In this document: piece by piece, positions 31,195 through 40,328 of the stretch
Numbering within the stretch: position 1 is the stretch's first letter
Layout of the letters: every line of letters begins with the position of its first letter
Assembly (NCBI RefSeq): GCF_000962805.1
Contig: NZ_JZTW01000018.1
Span: 31,354-95,353 of the forward strand
DNA: 64,000 nucleotides
DNA from: Pseudarthrobacter chlorophenolicus
GTDB taxonomy: Bacteria > Actinomycetota > Actinomycetes > Actinomycetales > Micrococcaceae
Direction: 5' to 3'
Notes under the pieces: generated by a model
The model's database searches: none
What the model saw: only the letters and a program-made list of their open reading frames with translations
Told to the model about the DNA's origin: nothing
Program-made: the position numbers and the translations under genes

Positions 31195-32505
31195 ATTCCG
31201 GGGCGCCCTCGCCCGTGTGATCGCCGCGCCGGCCAGGACGCAGGCGGCGATAGCGCCGGCAAGCACGTTGAGTCCGAAGTATCCCGCCCCGCTCAGCACC
31301 AGGCCGGAGGCTGCGCCGCCCACCGCTCCTGCGGCACCCATCAGCATGTCCGAGACACCTTGAACCACCACGCGTTCGTCCTGCTCCACGCTTTCGGCCA
31401 GCAGCGTGGATCCGGCCACGGTGGATGCTGACCACCCCAGCCCCAGCAGCACCAGCCCGGCGGCCACCGCGACGGTGGAGTCCTGCCCGAAGCCAGCCAC
31501 TGCCACGCCCGCAATGAGTGTGGCAAACCCGAGCATGATGGTCTCCGTCCGGCCTGCCTTGTCCGTCAGCCATCCCATGACTGGAGACAGGGCGAACATT
31601 CCGGCGATATGCAGTGAAATGGTGAAGCCGATGACCACCAGGGCTCCGCCGTCTGCCGCGTGGCCGGCGTGCGGCATTCCTGCCCCTTCCACCAGGTGCT
31701 GCAGGTGCAGCGGCGTCATGGACATGACGCCCACCATGACAGCGTGGGCACCAACTACCGCGGTGACGGCCAGCAGCGCCATCCGTGAACCGCGGATGGC
31801 GCGCATGCCCCTGGCGAGCCGGCCTCCCTGCGTCGGCCGCAGACTTGTGCCGGTCCCGGCGTCACCGGCCCGGCCCGCAAGTTCCCGCGCCAGCAGCAAC
31901 GGATCCGGTCGGAGGCCCGCGAACACGAGGATGATGGCCACCAGCAGGCCGGCGCTGGAGATGACGAACGGCCCGGCCACGGGCGGCAGTCCCATCGCCA
32001 GTCCCACGGCGGCGCCCGGCTGGATCAGGTTCGGTCCGGCCACGGCGCCGATGGTGACCGCCCAGACGACCGTTGCCAGCGCCCGGCCGCGGTGTCCGGC
32101 GTCGGCAAGGTCGACGGCGGCGAAACGGGCCTGGAGGTTGGCTGCGGTACCTGCCCCGATGCCCGCCGCGCCCAGCAGGAGGAGCACGAACACCCCGGTC
32201 ACCACCGAGAGCACCATCAGGAGCGCGCCGGCCAGCGCCGCGAGCATGCCGGCCACCTGCCCCGCCCTGCGCCCCCTGCGGTCCGCCAGGGCTGCAAGCG
32301 GCAATGCCGACACCGCGGCGCCGAGGGTCATGACAGTGGCCACCGCTCCTGCCCAGGCGCCGGAGCCGGACAGTTCAACGGCAAGGATGGAGCCAATGGA
32401 GACGGTGGCACCCGTGCCGATGCCGCCAAAGACCTGCGCGGCAGCCAAGAGGGCCACGGTGCGCCGCTGCACCCGTACAACCTCATGCTCCGCCATGATG
32501 GCCAT
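31180..32505 (-). CDS. Major facilitator superfamily transporter
   Basis: 441 aa membrane protein with about 12 transmembrane helices in two halves and a longer central cytoplasmic loop (around RPDPLLLARELAGRAGD). The cytoplasmic loop after helix 2 carries ALADRRGRRAGQ, the MFS motif A, and the second half repeats it as WLTDKAGRTET. The general type is a drug or metabolite exporter; substrate unknown. I chose ATG 32505 because TATGCT lies exactly 6 nt upstream (leaderless pattern). A later ATG (32496) is possible. Confidence 0.87.
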   Translation of the reverse strand: MAIMAEHEVVRVQRRTVALLAAAQVFGGIGTGATVSIGSILAVELSGSGAWAGAVATVMTLGAAVSALPLAALADRRGRRAGQVAGMLAALAGALLMVLSVVTGVFVLLLLGAAGIGAGTAANLQARFAAVDLADAGHRGRALATVVWAVTIGAVAGPNLIQPGAAVGLAMGLPPVAGPFVISSAGLLVAIILVFAGLRPDPLLLARELAGRAGDAGTGTSLRPTQGGRLARGMRAIRGSRMALLAVTAVVGAHAVMVGVMSMTPLHLQHLVEGAGMPHAGHAADGGALVVIGFTISLHIAGMFALSPVMGWLTDKAGRTETIMLGFATLIAGVAVAGFGQDSTVAVAAGLVLLGLGWSASTVAGSTLLAESVEQDERVVVQGVSDMLMGAAGAVGGAASGLVLSGAGYFGLNVLAGAIAACVLAGAAITRARAPRNSAAA

Positions 32506-32511
32506 GGATCG

Positions 32512-32517
32512 AGCATA
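32512..32517 (-). promoter_or_regulatory. Probable -10 of leaderless MFS promoter
   Basis: TATGCT on the minus strand, 6 nt before ATG 32505. It helps decide that start among several in-frame ATGs. Confidence 0.5.
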
Positions 32518-32544
32518 GTCCCGTGGGACGCCATCCATCAGGGG

Positions 32545-32587
32545 TTAAAAACAGCAGTCCCGGCGCGCATGCGGCCGGGACTGCTGT
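32545..32587 (-). terminator. Intrinsic terminator after terC
   Basis: Perfect 14-bp inverted repeat (32551-32564 and 32574-32587) with a 9-nt loop. On the minus strand it is followed by TTTTAACCCC. It lies 23 bp after the terC stop. Confidence 0.88.
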
Positions 32588-32609
32588 CTGCTGAAGCGGG
32601 ACGGAGTGT

Positions 32610-33638
32610 CTACTCGGCGTCGCTGTGGCTCTTTCGGACGTCCTCTTCGAGGCGCGGGTCCATGTGCGCTTCCTTCGCTTTGGAGCTGAGGAGGCTGGCA
32701 ACGACGGCGATGACGATGGTTCCGACGATGACCGCGAGGGACACGAACGTGGGGATTTCAGGTGCCCACTCAATGTGCTTGCCGCCGTTGATGAACGGCA
32801 GTTCGTTCACGTGCATGGCGTGCAGGACCAGCTTGACGCCGATGAACGCCAGGATGAAGGAGAGGGCGTGCTTCAGGTACACCAGGCGGTTCATGAGGCC
32901 GCCGAGCAGGAAGTACAACTGGCGCAGGCCCATAAGGGCGAACAGGTTCGCGGTGAACACGATGAACGGGCTCTGGGTGAGGCCGAAGATGGCGGGGATC
33001 GAGTCCACGGCGAACAGGAGGTCCGTCAGGCCGATGGTGATGAACACGATCAGCATGGGGGTGAAGACCCTCTTGCCGTTCACGGTGGTGCGCAGCTTGC
33101 CTTCGTCGAACTTCTCCGACATGGGGATGACCTTGCGGATCCGGGCGATGAGGGGGTTTTCCTTGTCCTCTTCATCTTCGCCTTCGTCCTGGGCCTGCTT
33201 CCAGGCGGTCCAGAGCAGGAAGGCACCGAAGATATAGAACACCCAGCTGAACTGCTCGATCACGATGGCGCCGAGAAGGATGAAGATGCCGCGCAGGACC
33301 AGGGCGATGATGATGCCCACCATCAGCACTTCCTGCTGGTACTTCCTGGGCACCGAGAACCGGGCCATGATGATGATGAAGACGAAGAGGTTGTCGATGC
33401 TGAGGCTGTACTCAGTGACCCAGCCTGCAACGAACTGGCCGCCATACTCGTGTCCGGCGAAGATAAACATGGCGCCGGCAAACAGCAGGGCCAGGGTGAC
33501 GTAGAACGCCACCCACAGTCCGGCTTCCTTCATGGACGGTTCGTGCGGGCGGCGAACGACCAAAAGCAGGTCGATCAGGAGGATCAGGCCGAGGACGACA
33601 AATGAGCCGACCTCGAACCACAAGGGCAATTCGAGCAC
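32610..33638 (-). CDS. TerC-family membrane protein (probable Mn2+ exporter)
   Basis: 342 aa integral membrane protein with about nine transmembrane helices, the conserved TerC tract EYSLSIDNLFVFI, and a second acidic tract LLFAVDSIPAIFG. TerC/Alx/MeeF proteins export Mn2+, in part to metallate exoenzymes. A charged cytoplasmic loop (DEGEDEEDKEN) lies mid-protein. It begins with GTG, with AAAGG about 8 nt upstream. The leader carries a probable yybP-ykoY riboswitch, which supports Mn2+-induced expression. It is monocistronic, bounded by a strong terminator. Confidence 0.92.
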   Translation of the reverse strand: MLELPLWFEVGSFVVLGLILLIDLLLVVRRPHEPSMKEAGLWVAFYVTLALLFAGAMFIFAGHEYGGQFVAGWVTEYSLSIDNLFVFIIIMARFSVPRKYQQEVLMVGIIIALVLRGIFILLGAIVIEQFSWVFYIFGAFLLWTAWKQAQDEGEDEEDKENPLIARIRKVIPMSEKFDEGKLRTTVNGKRVFTPMLIVFITIGLTDLLFAVDSIPAIFGLTQSPFIVFTANLFALMGLRQLYFLLGGLMNRLVYLKHALSFILAFIGVKLVLHAMHVNELPFINGGKHIEWAPEIPTFVSLAVIVGTIVIAVVASLLSSKAKEAHMDPRLEEDVRKSHSDAE

Positions 33639-33672
33639 AGGGGTAGCCTTTCGCGGGGTACAGAGATGCGGT

Positions 33673-33790
33673 GTAAGTCTCTCCGGCCAGCCTGGGCACT
33701 TGGTGCTGATGCGGCGGGCCCGCTACGCCCGGCCGGGCAACCATGCCCTGCGTGTTGACGATCGTAGCGCTTTGGGATACTCCCCTACGT
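33673..33790 (-). ncRNA. yybP-ykoY (Mn2+) riboswitch candidate in the terC leader
   Basis: On the minus strand the leader contains the hallmark GGGGAGTA (within 33777-33787), then CGTCAACACG, and at the 3' side GAGAC-TTAC. Pairing GUAGG with CUUAC would close helix P1 directly outside the two conserved strands, as in characterised yybP-ykoY aptamers. A -10-like TACAGT (33798-33803) would start transcription just 5' of P1. A competing hairpin AGAGA/UCUCU (about 33664-33682) contains the P1 3' strand and could be the switch. The family classically precedes terC/alx genes and turns them on with Mn2+. Confidence 0.72.
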
Positions 33791-33843
33791 GACGTTAACT
33801 GTACCGCAGCGCAGCTGGATGCGACCCCGGGGTGACGTATGTG

Positions 33844-35958
33844 TCAGGCGTGGCCGGCGGCCTGCATCTGCCGCAGTTCCTTCTTCAGTTCGCTGACCTC
33901 GTCCCTGATGCGGGCGGCCACTTCGAACTGCAGTTCCGCCGCGGCCCCGTGCATCTGCTCGGTCAGTTGCGCGATCATGCCCACCAGGTCCTCTGCCGGT
34001 GCTGCTGCCAGGCCGTCCGCCCGTACCTGCGCAGCTCCCTTCTTCGCACCGGCCTTCGTTGCACCTGTAATGCCACGCTTGCCTTTGCCGTAGTCGAAGC
34101 TGCCCAGCAGCGCATCGGTGTCGGCGTCTTCCTTGGCCAGCTGGTCCGTGATGTCGGCGATCTTCTTCCGCAGAGGCTGCGGATCAATCCCATGCTCGGT
34201 GTTGTAGGCCACCTGGATGGCACGGCGCCGGTTGGTTTCATCGATGGCCTGGGCCATGGAGTCAGTGATCCGGTCCGCGTACATGTGCACCTGGCCGGAG
34301 ACGTTGCGGGCCGCACGGCCGATGGTCTGGATCAGTGACGTGGAGGACCGGAGGAAGCCTTCCTTGTCGGCGTCGAGGATGCTGACCAGGGAAACCTCGG
34401 GCAGGTCGAGGCCCTCCCTCAGGAGGTTGATGCCGACAAGGACATCAAAGGTCCCCATCCGGAGCTCCCTCAACAGCTCCACGCGGCGCAGCGTGTCGAC
34501 GTCCGAGTGCAGGTATTCGACTTTGACGCCGTGGCCCAGGAGGTAGTCGGTGAGGTCTTCGGCCATCCTCTTGGTAAGGGTGGTCACGAGGACACGTTCG
34601 TTCTTTTCGGTACGCGTCCTGATCTCGCCCAGCAGGTCATCGATCTGCCCCTTGGTGGGTTTGACCACCACCTCTGGATCGATCAGGCCGGTGGGCCGGA
34701 TGATCTGCTGGACAAAGCCGTCAGCCTTGCCCAGCTCGTATTTGCCGGGCGTTGCCGACAGATAGACGGTCTGGCCGACGCGCTCAAGGAATTCGTCCCA
34801 TTTAAGCGGCCGGTTATCCATGGCGGAGGGCAACCGGAACCCGAAGTCCACGAGGTTCCGCTTCCGGGACATGTCACCTTCGTACATGGCGCCGATCTGC
34901 GGCACTGTCACGTGGGATTCGTCGATGACCAGCAGGAAGTCGTCCGGGAAATAGTCCAGGAGGCAGTGCGGCGCCGTGCCGCGGGCACGGCCGTCGATGT
35001 GGGAGGAGTAGTTTTCGATGCCGTTGCAGAAACCCATCTGCTGCATCATTTCCAGGTCGTAGGTGGTCCGCATCCTGAGCCGCTGGGCCTCGACGAGCTT
35101 GTTCTGGCTCTCAAGGACCTGGAGGCGCTCTGCCAGTTCGTCCTCGATCCGCTTGATGGCGCGGCTCATCCGCTCGGGCCCCGCCACGTAGTGCGAAGCC
35201 GGGAAGACGTACATCTCTTCTTCGTCCTGGATGATTTCGCCGGTCAGCGGGTGAAGGGTCTGGATGTTCTCGATTTCGTCCCCGAAGAACTCGATCCGGA
35301 TGGCGAGTTCCTCGTACATGGGGATGATTTCCACGGTGTCGCCGCGGACGCGGAACGTCCCGCGGTGGAAGTCCATGTCGTTGCGGGCGTACTGCATGGA
35401 GACAAACTTCCGGAGGAGGTCGTCCCGGTTCATTTCGGCGCCCTTGCGCAACGTCACCATGCCGGCGATGTACTCTTCCGGGGTGCCCAGGCCGTAGATG
35501 CAGGACACGGTGGCCACCACAACGACGTCGCGCCGCGTGAGCAGGGCGTTGGTGGCGGAGTGCCGCAGCCGCTCGACTTCCTCGTTGATGGACGAGTCCT
35601 TCTCGATGAAGGTGTCCGTCTGGGCCACGTAGGCCTCAGGCTGGTAGTAGTCGTAGTACGACACGAAGTATTCCACCGCGTTGTTGGGCAGCAGCTCACG
35701 GAATTCATTGGCCAACTGCGCGGCGAGGGTCTTGTTCTGGACCATCACCAGGGTGGGCCGCTGCACCTGTTCGATGAGCCAGGCGGTAGTGGCACTCTTG
35801 CCGGTACCCGTGGCGCCCAGCAAAACCACGTCTTTCTCGCCGTTGTTGATCCGCTCCGTCAGGTCGGCGATGGCGGCAGGCTGGTCGCCGGCCGGCTTGA
35901 ACTCGCTGATGACTTCGAAAGGCGCTACAACACGGTTGATATCCTGCGCAAGGCTCAT
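33844..35958 (-). CDS. uvrB: Excinuclease ABC subunit B
   Basis: 704 aa UvrB, the helicase-like damage verifier that receives DNA from UvrA and recruits UvrC. Walker A is GATGTGKSA (about residue 50), the DNA-inserting beta-hairpin is [11 protein letters not shown], motif II is VIDESHV, and the C-terminal UVR motif [18 protein letters not shown] binds UvrC. An Ala/Lys-rich linker ([12 protein letters not shown]) precedes the UVR motif. The start ATG lies 6 nt after TAGATT (probable leaderless mRNA). It is downstream of coaE on the same strand, an order also seen in mycobacteria. Confidence 0.97.
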   Translation of the reverse strand: MSLAQDINRVVAPFEVISEFKPAGDQPAAIADLTERINNGEKDVVLLGATGTGKSATTAWLIEQVQRPTLVMVQNKTLAAQLANEFRELLPNNAVEYFVSYYDYYQPEAYVAQTDTFIEKDSSINEEVERLRHSATNALLTRRDVVVVATVSCIYGLGTPEEYIAGMVTLRKGAEMNRDDLLRKFVSMQYARNDMDFHRGTFRVRGDTVEIIPMYEELAIRIEFFGDEIENIQTLHPLTGEIIQDEEEMYVFPASHYVAGPERMSRAIKRIEDELAERLQVLESQNKLVEAQRLRMRTTYDLEMMQQMGFCNGIENYSSHIDGRARGTAPHCLLDYFPDDFLLVIDESHVTVPQIGAMYEGDMSRKRNLVDFGFRLPSAMDNRPLKWDEFLERVGQTVYLSATPGKYELGKADGFVQQIIRPTGLIDPEVVVKPTKGQIDDLLGEIRTRTEKNERVLVTTLTKRMAEDLTDYLLGHGVKVEYLHSDVDTLRRVELLRELRMGTFDVLVGINLLREGLDLPEVSLVSILDADKEGFLRSSTSLIQTIGRAARNVSGQVHMYADRITDSMAQAIDETNRRRAIQVAYNTEHGIDPQPLRKKIADITDQLAKEDADTDALLGSFDYGKGKRGITGATKAGAKKGAAQVRADGLAAAPAEDLVGMIAQLTEQMHGAAAELQFEVAARIRDEVSELKKELRQMQAAGHA

Positions 35959-35964
35959 GGATCT

Positions 35965-36000
35965 AATCTACAACCGGGCACTGACACTGGACGTTCCAGT
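35965..36000 (-). promoter_or_regulatory. uvrB promoter with palindromic operator-like site
   Basis: TAGATT (35965-35970) lies 6 nt from the uvrB ATG. A perfect palindrome ACTGGA-CGT-TCCAGT (35986-36000) sits where the -35 would be. It is not a good LexA match; another regulator is possible. Confidence 0.42.
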
Positions 36001-36038
36001 CCGTTACGGGCGAACATCCAGATGCGGTATCCGCGCCT

Positions 36039-37253
36039 TCAGGGCGCGTACGACGGCGGTTCCCACCCGGTTGCGCCGGCCCAGGCCGCCATTGCGGGCC
36101 ACGCGACGTCCGTGAACCACGGCTCCTTGGCCTCCGCGTAGGCCCTGGTGCTGCCCGAGCTTGCGTGCGCCGCCGCAAGTTCCGCCTTGTGCGTTTGATA
36201 GAGGCTGCGCGCTGAGGAATCGTTCCGCAGCCAGTCCCGGCACAGCAGGGCGTAGCGCCAGCCGGGAGAGCCTGCCACCCGTACGTGGATATTGACGGCC
36301 CGGCCGGGATCGGCGTTGGCGTGGAATCTCTTCTGCCACTGGCCCGGATCGGGGTCGGTTGGTTTCGGGGTGTCCTGGCCCGCGCCGGGGACCAGCGGGA
36401 AGCCTGCCGCACCCAGCAACGGGGCCAGCCTGTCCGCGGCATCCAGCCCGGAGACCGCAACCTGCAGGTCGATGACGTCCTTCGCGGCCAGGCCCGGGAC
36501 GGAGGTGGAGCCGATGTGGTCCACTGCAAGGATCAGCCCCGGAGCCGCGGCCATGAGCCTCGCGGCGATCCGTTCGGCCTGTTGCGGCCAGTCCTCCCGA
36601 TAAGCCTCGAGAATGGGCGCCCCGTCCCTTGCGGCCCGCACGCCGGCTGCCAGGTTCCGGGCGTACGGCAGCAGGCGGCTGTCCCAAAGGTTGTCCACCT
36701 GCTCGAGTGTGTGCTGCAGGGTGCCGGAGTTGTCCAGGACGATGTCGGCCGCGGCCAGCCTGGTATCCCGCGGAGCCTGCGCTGCCATCCGGGAGCGGGA
36801 CGCCTCAGCGCTCATGCCCCGCAGCTGCTGCATCCGCTCCAGCCGCAAGCCGTCCGGGGCGTCTACCACCAGGACAAGGTGGAAGTTGCTGCCCTGGCCG
36901 GTCTCCACCAGCAGGGGAATATCCTGGACCACCACCGAATCCTCCGGCGCGGCATTGGTGATGGCTGCAGCACGGGCGCGTACCAGCGGATGCACAATAC
37001 CGTTCAACGCCGCCAGGCGGTCCTTGTTGCCGAACACCGCCTCACCGAGCCGTGGACGGTCAAGCCGGCCCTCGGCGTCGAGCATGTCCTGGCCGAATTC
37101 GGCAACGATGCGTTCCAGTCCCTCGGTGCCGGGCTCCACCACCTCGCGGGCGAGTGCATCCGCGTCCACCAGGACCGCCCCGCGCTCCTTCAGCCGGGAG
37201 GCAACCACCGACTTCCCTGACGCGATCCCGCCGGTCAATCCGATCTTCAACAC
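36039..37253 (-). CDS. coaE: Dephospho-CoA kinase fused to a GrpB-family nucleotidyltransferase-like domain
   Basis: 404 aa two-domain protein. Residues 1-200 are CoaE, last step of CoA synthesis (dephospho-CoA to CoA): P-loop GLTGGIASGKS at residue 6, then DADALAREVV. Residues about 225-400 are a GrpB/UPF0157 domain with LAVDHIGSTSVPGLAAKDVIDLQV, the GS-x-D-x-D-like core of the nucleotidyltransferase fold. The fusion also occurs in mycobacteria, where the GrpB part is reported to help folding or stability of CoaE. It begins with GTG, 6 nt after TAGGCT. uvrB follows 80 bp downstream. Confidence 0.94.
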   Translation of the reverse strand: MLKIGLTGGIASGKSVVASRLKERGAVLVDADALAREVVEPGTEGLERIVAEFGQDMLDAEGRLDRPRLGEAVFGNKDRLAALNGIVHPLVRARAAAITNAAPEDSVVVQDIPLLVETGQGSNFHLVLVVDAPDGLRLERMQQLRGMSAEASRSRMAAQAPRDTRLAAADIVLDNSGTLQHTLEQVDNLWDSRLLPYARNLAAGVRAARDGAPILEAYREDWPQQAERIAARLMAAAPGLILAVDHIGSTSVPGLAAKDVIDLQVAVSGLDAADRLAPLLGAAGFPLVPGAGQDTPKPTDPDPGQWQKRFHANADPGRAVNIHVRVAGSPGWRYALLCRDWLRNDSSARSLYQTHKAELAAAHASSGSTRAYAEAKEPWFTDVAWPAMAAWAGATGWEPPSYAP

Positions 37254-37259
37254 CGTCCC

Positions 37260-37265
37260 AGCCTA
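37260..37265 (-). promoter_or_regulatory. Probable -10 of leaderless coaE promoter
   Basis: TAGGCT on the minus strand, 6 nt before the coaE GTG at 37253. Confidence 0.5.
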
Positions 37266-37336
37266 GACGGAAGGCACGCGCCGCCGCGCCACATTCCCGG
37301 CCCGGGGCGCAGGGCCGGGACAGCCTGCCGGTTCGA

Positions 37337-37342
37337 TAGTCT
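37337..37342 (+). promoter_or_regulatory. Probable -10 of leaderless ABC (NatA-like) promoter
   Basis: TAGTCT, 6 nt before ATG 37349. It faces away from the coaE promoter in the same 95-bp divergent gap. Confidence 0.5.
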
Positions 37343-37348
37343 GAGTCC

Positions 37349-38287
37349 ATGACTGCAGGGGGTGCGGCCACGGAGCCGCTGGTCCACATCAAGGATTTCC
37401 GGATGGACTTTGGTGACGCCACCGTCATCAGGGACCTGTCCTTCGACGTGCGTGCCGGGGAAACCTTCGGGTTCCTGGGAAGCAACGGCTCTGGGAAAAC
37501 CACGACGTTGCGCGCCTTGCTGGGGATCTACCAGCCCACCGCGGGGACGCTCCACATTGGCGGTAAACCGTTTGAACCAAGCGACGGCGCCAGGCTGGGC
37601 TATCTCCCCGAGGAGCGCGGCCTGTACAAGAAGGAACCGGTCCTGGACGTCATGGTCTACTTCGGCCGGCTCAAGGGCCTGGGCAAGGCGCAGGCCAAAG
37701 CCTGGTCCCTCGATTACCTGGAGCGCGTGCAGCTGGCGGACAAGGCTGCCGCCAACCTGGACAAACTCTCCGGTGGGCAGCAGCAGAAGATCCAACTCGG
37801 CGTCACTATCATGAACGCCCCGGAACTGCTGATCCTGGACGAACCCACGAAGGGCTTCGACCCCGTGAACCGCCGCCTGCTGATGGACATCATCGAAGAA
37901 CAGAAACTGGCCGGCGCCACGGTCATCATGGTCACCCACCAGATGGAAGAAGTGGAACGGCTCTGCGACCGCGTCATCCTCCTCAAGGACGGCACGTCCC
38001 GCGCCTACGGCACAGTGGAGGAGGTGCAGGAGCAGTTCGGCGGAACCGTCTACCGGGTGGGCTACGACGGGGTCCTGCCCCATTCCACCCTGTACGACAT
38101 CGCGCTCGACTCCGGCGGGTACGCCGAGCTGGCCCCACGCCCGGGCGCGGGGCAGGCAGCCGTCCTGCGCGAGCTTGTCACCGCCGGAGCCGGCGTCAGC
38201 AGCTTCACCACAGCCCGCGTTTCCCTGGATGAAATCTTCATCCGGGTCTACGGGGAACAGGACCAACCCGCGGAGGTCCGGCCATGA
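37349..38287 (+). CDS. ABC transporter ATP-binding protein (NatA type)
   Basis: 312 aa ABC ATPase. Walker A is GSNGSGKTTT (about residue 45), the signature LSGGQQQK, Walker B LLILDEPTKGFDP and the switch His in MVTHQMEE are all present. The GFDP version of the D-loop and the C-terminal extension are typical of the NatA/DrrA/CcmA-like exporters that pair with ABC-2 permeases. The stop overlaps the permease start (ATGA at 38284-38287), so the two form one transporter. Candidates are Na+ or small toxic molecules. Confidence 0.9.
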   Translation: MTAGGAATEPLVHIKDFRMDFGDATVIRDLSFDVRAGETFGFLGSNGSGKTTTLRALLGIYQPTAGTLHIGGKPFEPSDGARLGYLPEERGLYKKEPVLDVMVYFGRLKGLGKAQAKAWSLDYLERVQLADKAAANLDKLSGGQQQKIQLGVTIMNAPELLILDEPTKGFDPVNRRLLMDIIEEQKLAGATVIMVTHQMEEVERLCDRVILLKDGTSRAYGTVEEVQEQFGGTVYRVGYDGVLPHSTLYDIALDSGGYAELAPRPGAGQAAVLRELVTAGAGVSSFTTARVSLDEIFIRVYGEQDQPAEVRP

Positions 38288-39582
38288 GCACTGCACCATC
38301 ACGTTCTGCCTCCACTCCGCCCATCCCGGCCCGGCGCCCGGCGGTGCGCTGGCATAACCTTGGCACCGTGGTGGGGTTTGAATTCTTCCGCACCACCAAG
38401 AAGCCCCGGTTTTGGATCGCCACGCTGGCCATACCCGTGGTGACGGCAATCGTCTTTGCCTTGATCTTCGTCAGTAACAGCTCAACCAGTGCGTCGGCGG
38501 ATGCACAGAAGAACGCAGCGTTGTCTTTCACCTACACGGACGCGTCGGGGATCATCCCGGAGGCCGCCGGCCGGGCAGCCGGCGGATCCAAAGCGGCAAA
38601 CCCGGAGCAGGCACTCGCTGACGTCAAGGCCGGGACCGTGGATGCCTACTTCGCCTATCCTGCCAACCCCGCCGCCGAACCGGTGCAGGTGTACGGCGCG
38701 GACCGCGGGGTTTTCGCCAACGGAACCTACGAGGCGGTGGCCAAGCAACTGCTCATGCTGGCGGCGCAGGCAGACATTGGCTCACCGCAACTGACGGCGG
38801 CAGCAAGCGGGAACATCAAGGTGGACACCGAGACTTACCGTGACGGGCAGGCCTCCGGCGGCTTCGGAGCCGCCGTGCCGCCGCTGATGTTCCTGGTGCT
38901 TTTCTACGTGATGATCATTCTCCTCTCGAACCAGATGCTGAACAGCACCCTCGAGGAGAAGGAGAACAGGGTCACGGAAATGATCCTGACCACGCTGAAC
39001 CCCACCACCCTGATCATCGGGAAAATCATCTCGCTCCTTTTGGTGGGCCTCGTGCAGATTTCGGTGTTCCTGGCCCCGGTCGTCATCGGCTTTGCCTTCT
39101 TCAGGGACAGGCTGTCCCTTCCCGACATCGATCTCTCCGACGTCGTGTTCGAACCGGGCCCGCTGATGGTGGGCGCGCTGCTGCTGCTGGGCGGTTTCCT
39201 GCTGTTCACTGCCGTTTTGGGGGCCATTGGCGCGGTGATGCCCAACGCCAAGGAAGCCGGCGTGGTCTTCGGCCCGCTGATGGCGCTGATTTTCGTGCCG
39301 TTCTACGCCATCAGCCTCATCCTGAGCGACCCCCGGTCCCCCATCGTCCAAGTGTTTACCTACTTCCCGCTCTCGGCGCCCGTCACCGCCATGCTCCGGA
39401 ACGGCTTCGGAACCCTGAGCCCCGCCGAGTCGATCATCGTCATAGCCGAACTGTTCATCGTCGGCGTCCTCACGCTCCGCCTGTCCGTGCACCTGTTCCG
39501 CTACGGGTCCATCCAGTACACCGGCAAGCTGTCACTGGCCAAGACCCTGCGCCGCCGCCCGCGCGAGTCCGCCGGCAAGTAG
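38284..39582 (+). CDS. ABC-2 type permease (NatB/YhaP type)
   Basis: 432 aa permease with one N-terminal transmembrane helix (about residues 40-60), a periplasm-side loop of about 140 residues (SSTSASADAQ to PPLMF), then five or six helices. The tract NSTLEEKENRVTEMILTT before the second helix is a hallmark of the NatB/YhaP group of ABC-2 exporters. Translation is coupled to the ATPase gene by a 4-nt overlap. A basic C-terminus (KTLRRRPRESAGK) faces the cytoplasm. Substrate is not identifiable from sequence. Confidence 0.89.
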   Translation: MSTAPSRSASTPPIPARRPAVRWHNLGTVVGFEFFRTTKKPRFWIATLAIPVVTAIVFALIFVSNSSTSASADAQKNAALSFTYTDASGIIPEAAGRAAGGSKAANPEQALADVKAGTVDAYFAYPANPAAEPVQVYGADRGVFANGTYEAVAKQLLMLAAQADIGSPQLTAAASGNIKVDTETYRDGQASGGFGAAVPPLMFLVLFYVMIILLSNQMLNSTLEEKENRVTEMILTTLNPTTLIIGKIISLLLVGLVQISVFLAPVVIGFAFFRDRLSLPDIDLSDVVFEPGPLMVGALLLLGGFLLFTAVLGAIGAVMPNAKEAGVVFGPLMALIFVPFYAISLILSDPRSPIVQVFTYFPLSAPVTAMLRNGFGTLSPAESIIVIAELFIVGVLTLRLSVHLFRYGSIQYTGKLSLAKTLRRRPRESAGK

Positions 39583-39614
39583 CGCCGCCGCAGTGGCAGC
39601 CCTTCGGCTCGGGC

Positions 39615-39620
39615 TAGACT
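39615..39620 (+). promoter_or_regulatory. Probable -10 of leaderless IMPACT-family gene
   Basis: TAGACT, 6 nt before GTG 39627, in the 44-bp gap after the permease gene. Confidence 0.5.
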
Positions 39621-39626
39621 GACCCC

Positions 39627-40328
39627 GTGGTGGATGCAGCGGAGCCCGGGAACAGCAGGGCCACGGCCTACACCGCACTGTTGGCGGGGGACGATTTCCG
39701 GCACGAGCTGGAAATTAAGCGGTCCCGGTTCATCACCGTGCTGCGCCGTTCGGGCAGCGAAGACGAAGCCCGTTCACTGGTGGCAGACCTCCGCCGCGAG
39801 TTCCACGACGCCCGGCACCACTGTTCCGCGTTCGTGATCGGCCCCGACCGGGAAATCCAGCGCTCCAGTGACGACGGCGAACCCTCCGGAACCGCCGGAA
39901 TCCCGATGCTGGAAGCCCTCACCAAGAAGGAAACCGCGCCCGGGGCCACGGACCTCAGCGACATCAGCGCCGTCGTCGTCCGTTACTTCGGTGGCATCCT
40001 GCTGGGTGCAGGCGGCCTGGTGCGTGCCTACTCGGAATCTGTGTCATCGGCGCTGGCCCTGGCGCCCCTGGTGCGGCGCAGCCGGCTCCGGATCTGCGCC
40101 ATCCCAGTGCCGCACGGCGTTGCCGGACGGCTCGAGAACGATCTGCGTTCCGGCGGTTTCACCATGGCCGGCACCAGCTACGGAGGCAGCCACACGGTGC
40201 TGCGCATCGCCGTGCCGGACACCGATAATGAAGTCTCCGCCGCTGCCGAACGGGTGCTGGGCCTGACCGCCGGATCCGCCACGCTGGCCCCCGAAGGAAC
40301 GGAGTGGATTGATGTGCCCAACGCCTGA
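39627..40328 (+). CDS. IMPACT/YigZ family protein
   Basis: 233 aa YigZ/UPF0029 family protein. The conserved N-terminal domain has DFRHELEIKRSRFITVL, then HHCSAFVIG and DDGEPSGTAGIPML, then VRYFGGILLGAGGLVRAYS. The last two are the family signature. A C-terminal ferredoxin-like domain follows. Eukaryotic IMPACT regulates the Gcn1/Gcn2 stress response; the bacterial role is poorly defined, possibly ribosome or translation related. It begins with GTG after a TAGACT box. The end overlaps the next GNAT gene by 17 nt. Confidence 0.9.
   Translation: MVDAAEPGNSRATAYTALLAGDDFRHELEIKRSRFITVLRRSGSEDEARSLVADLRREFHDARHHCSAFVIGPDREIQRSSDDGEPSGTAGIPMLEALTKKETAPGATDLSDISAVVVRYFGGILLGAGGLVRAYSESVSSALALAPLVRRSRLRICAIPVPHGVAGRLENDLRSGGFTMAGTSYGGSHTVLRIAVPDTDNEVSAAAERVLGLTAGSATLAPEGTEWIDVPNA

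Noticed and set aside
34507..36141. 544-codon plus-strand frame across uvrB
   Set aside because: Antisense shadow; uvrB has all its motifs on the minus strand.
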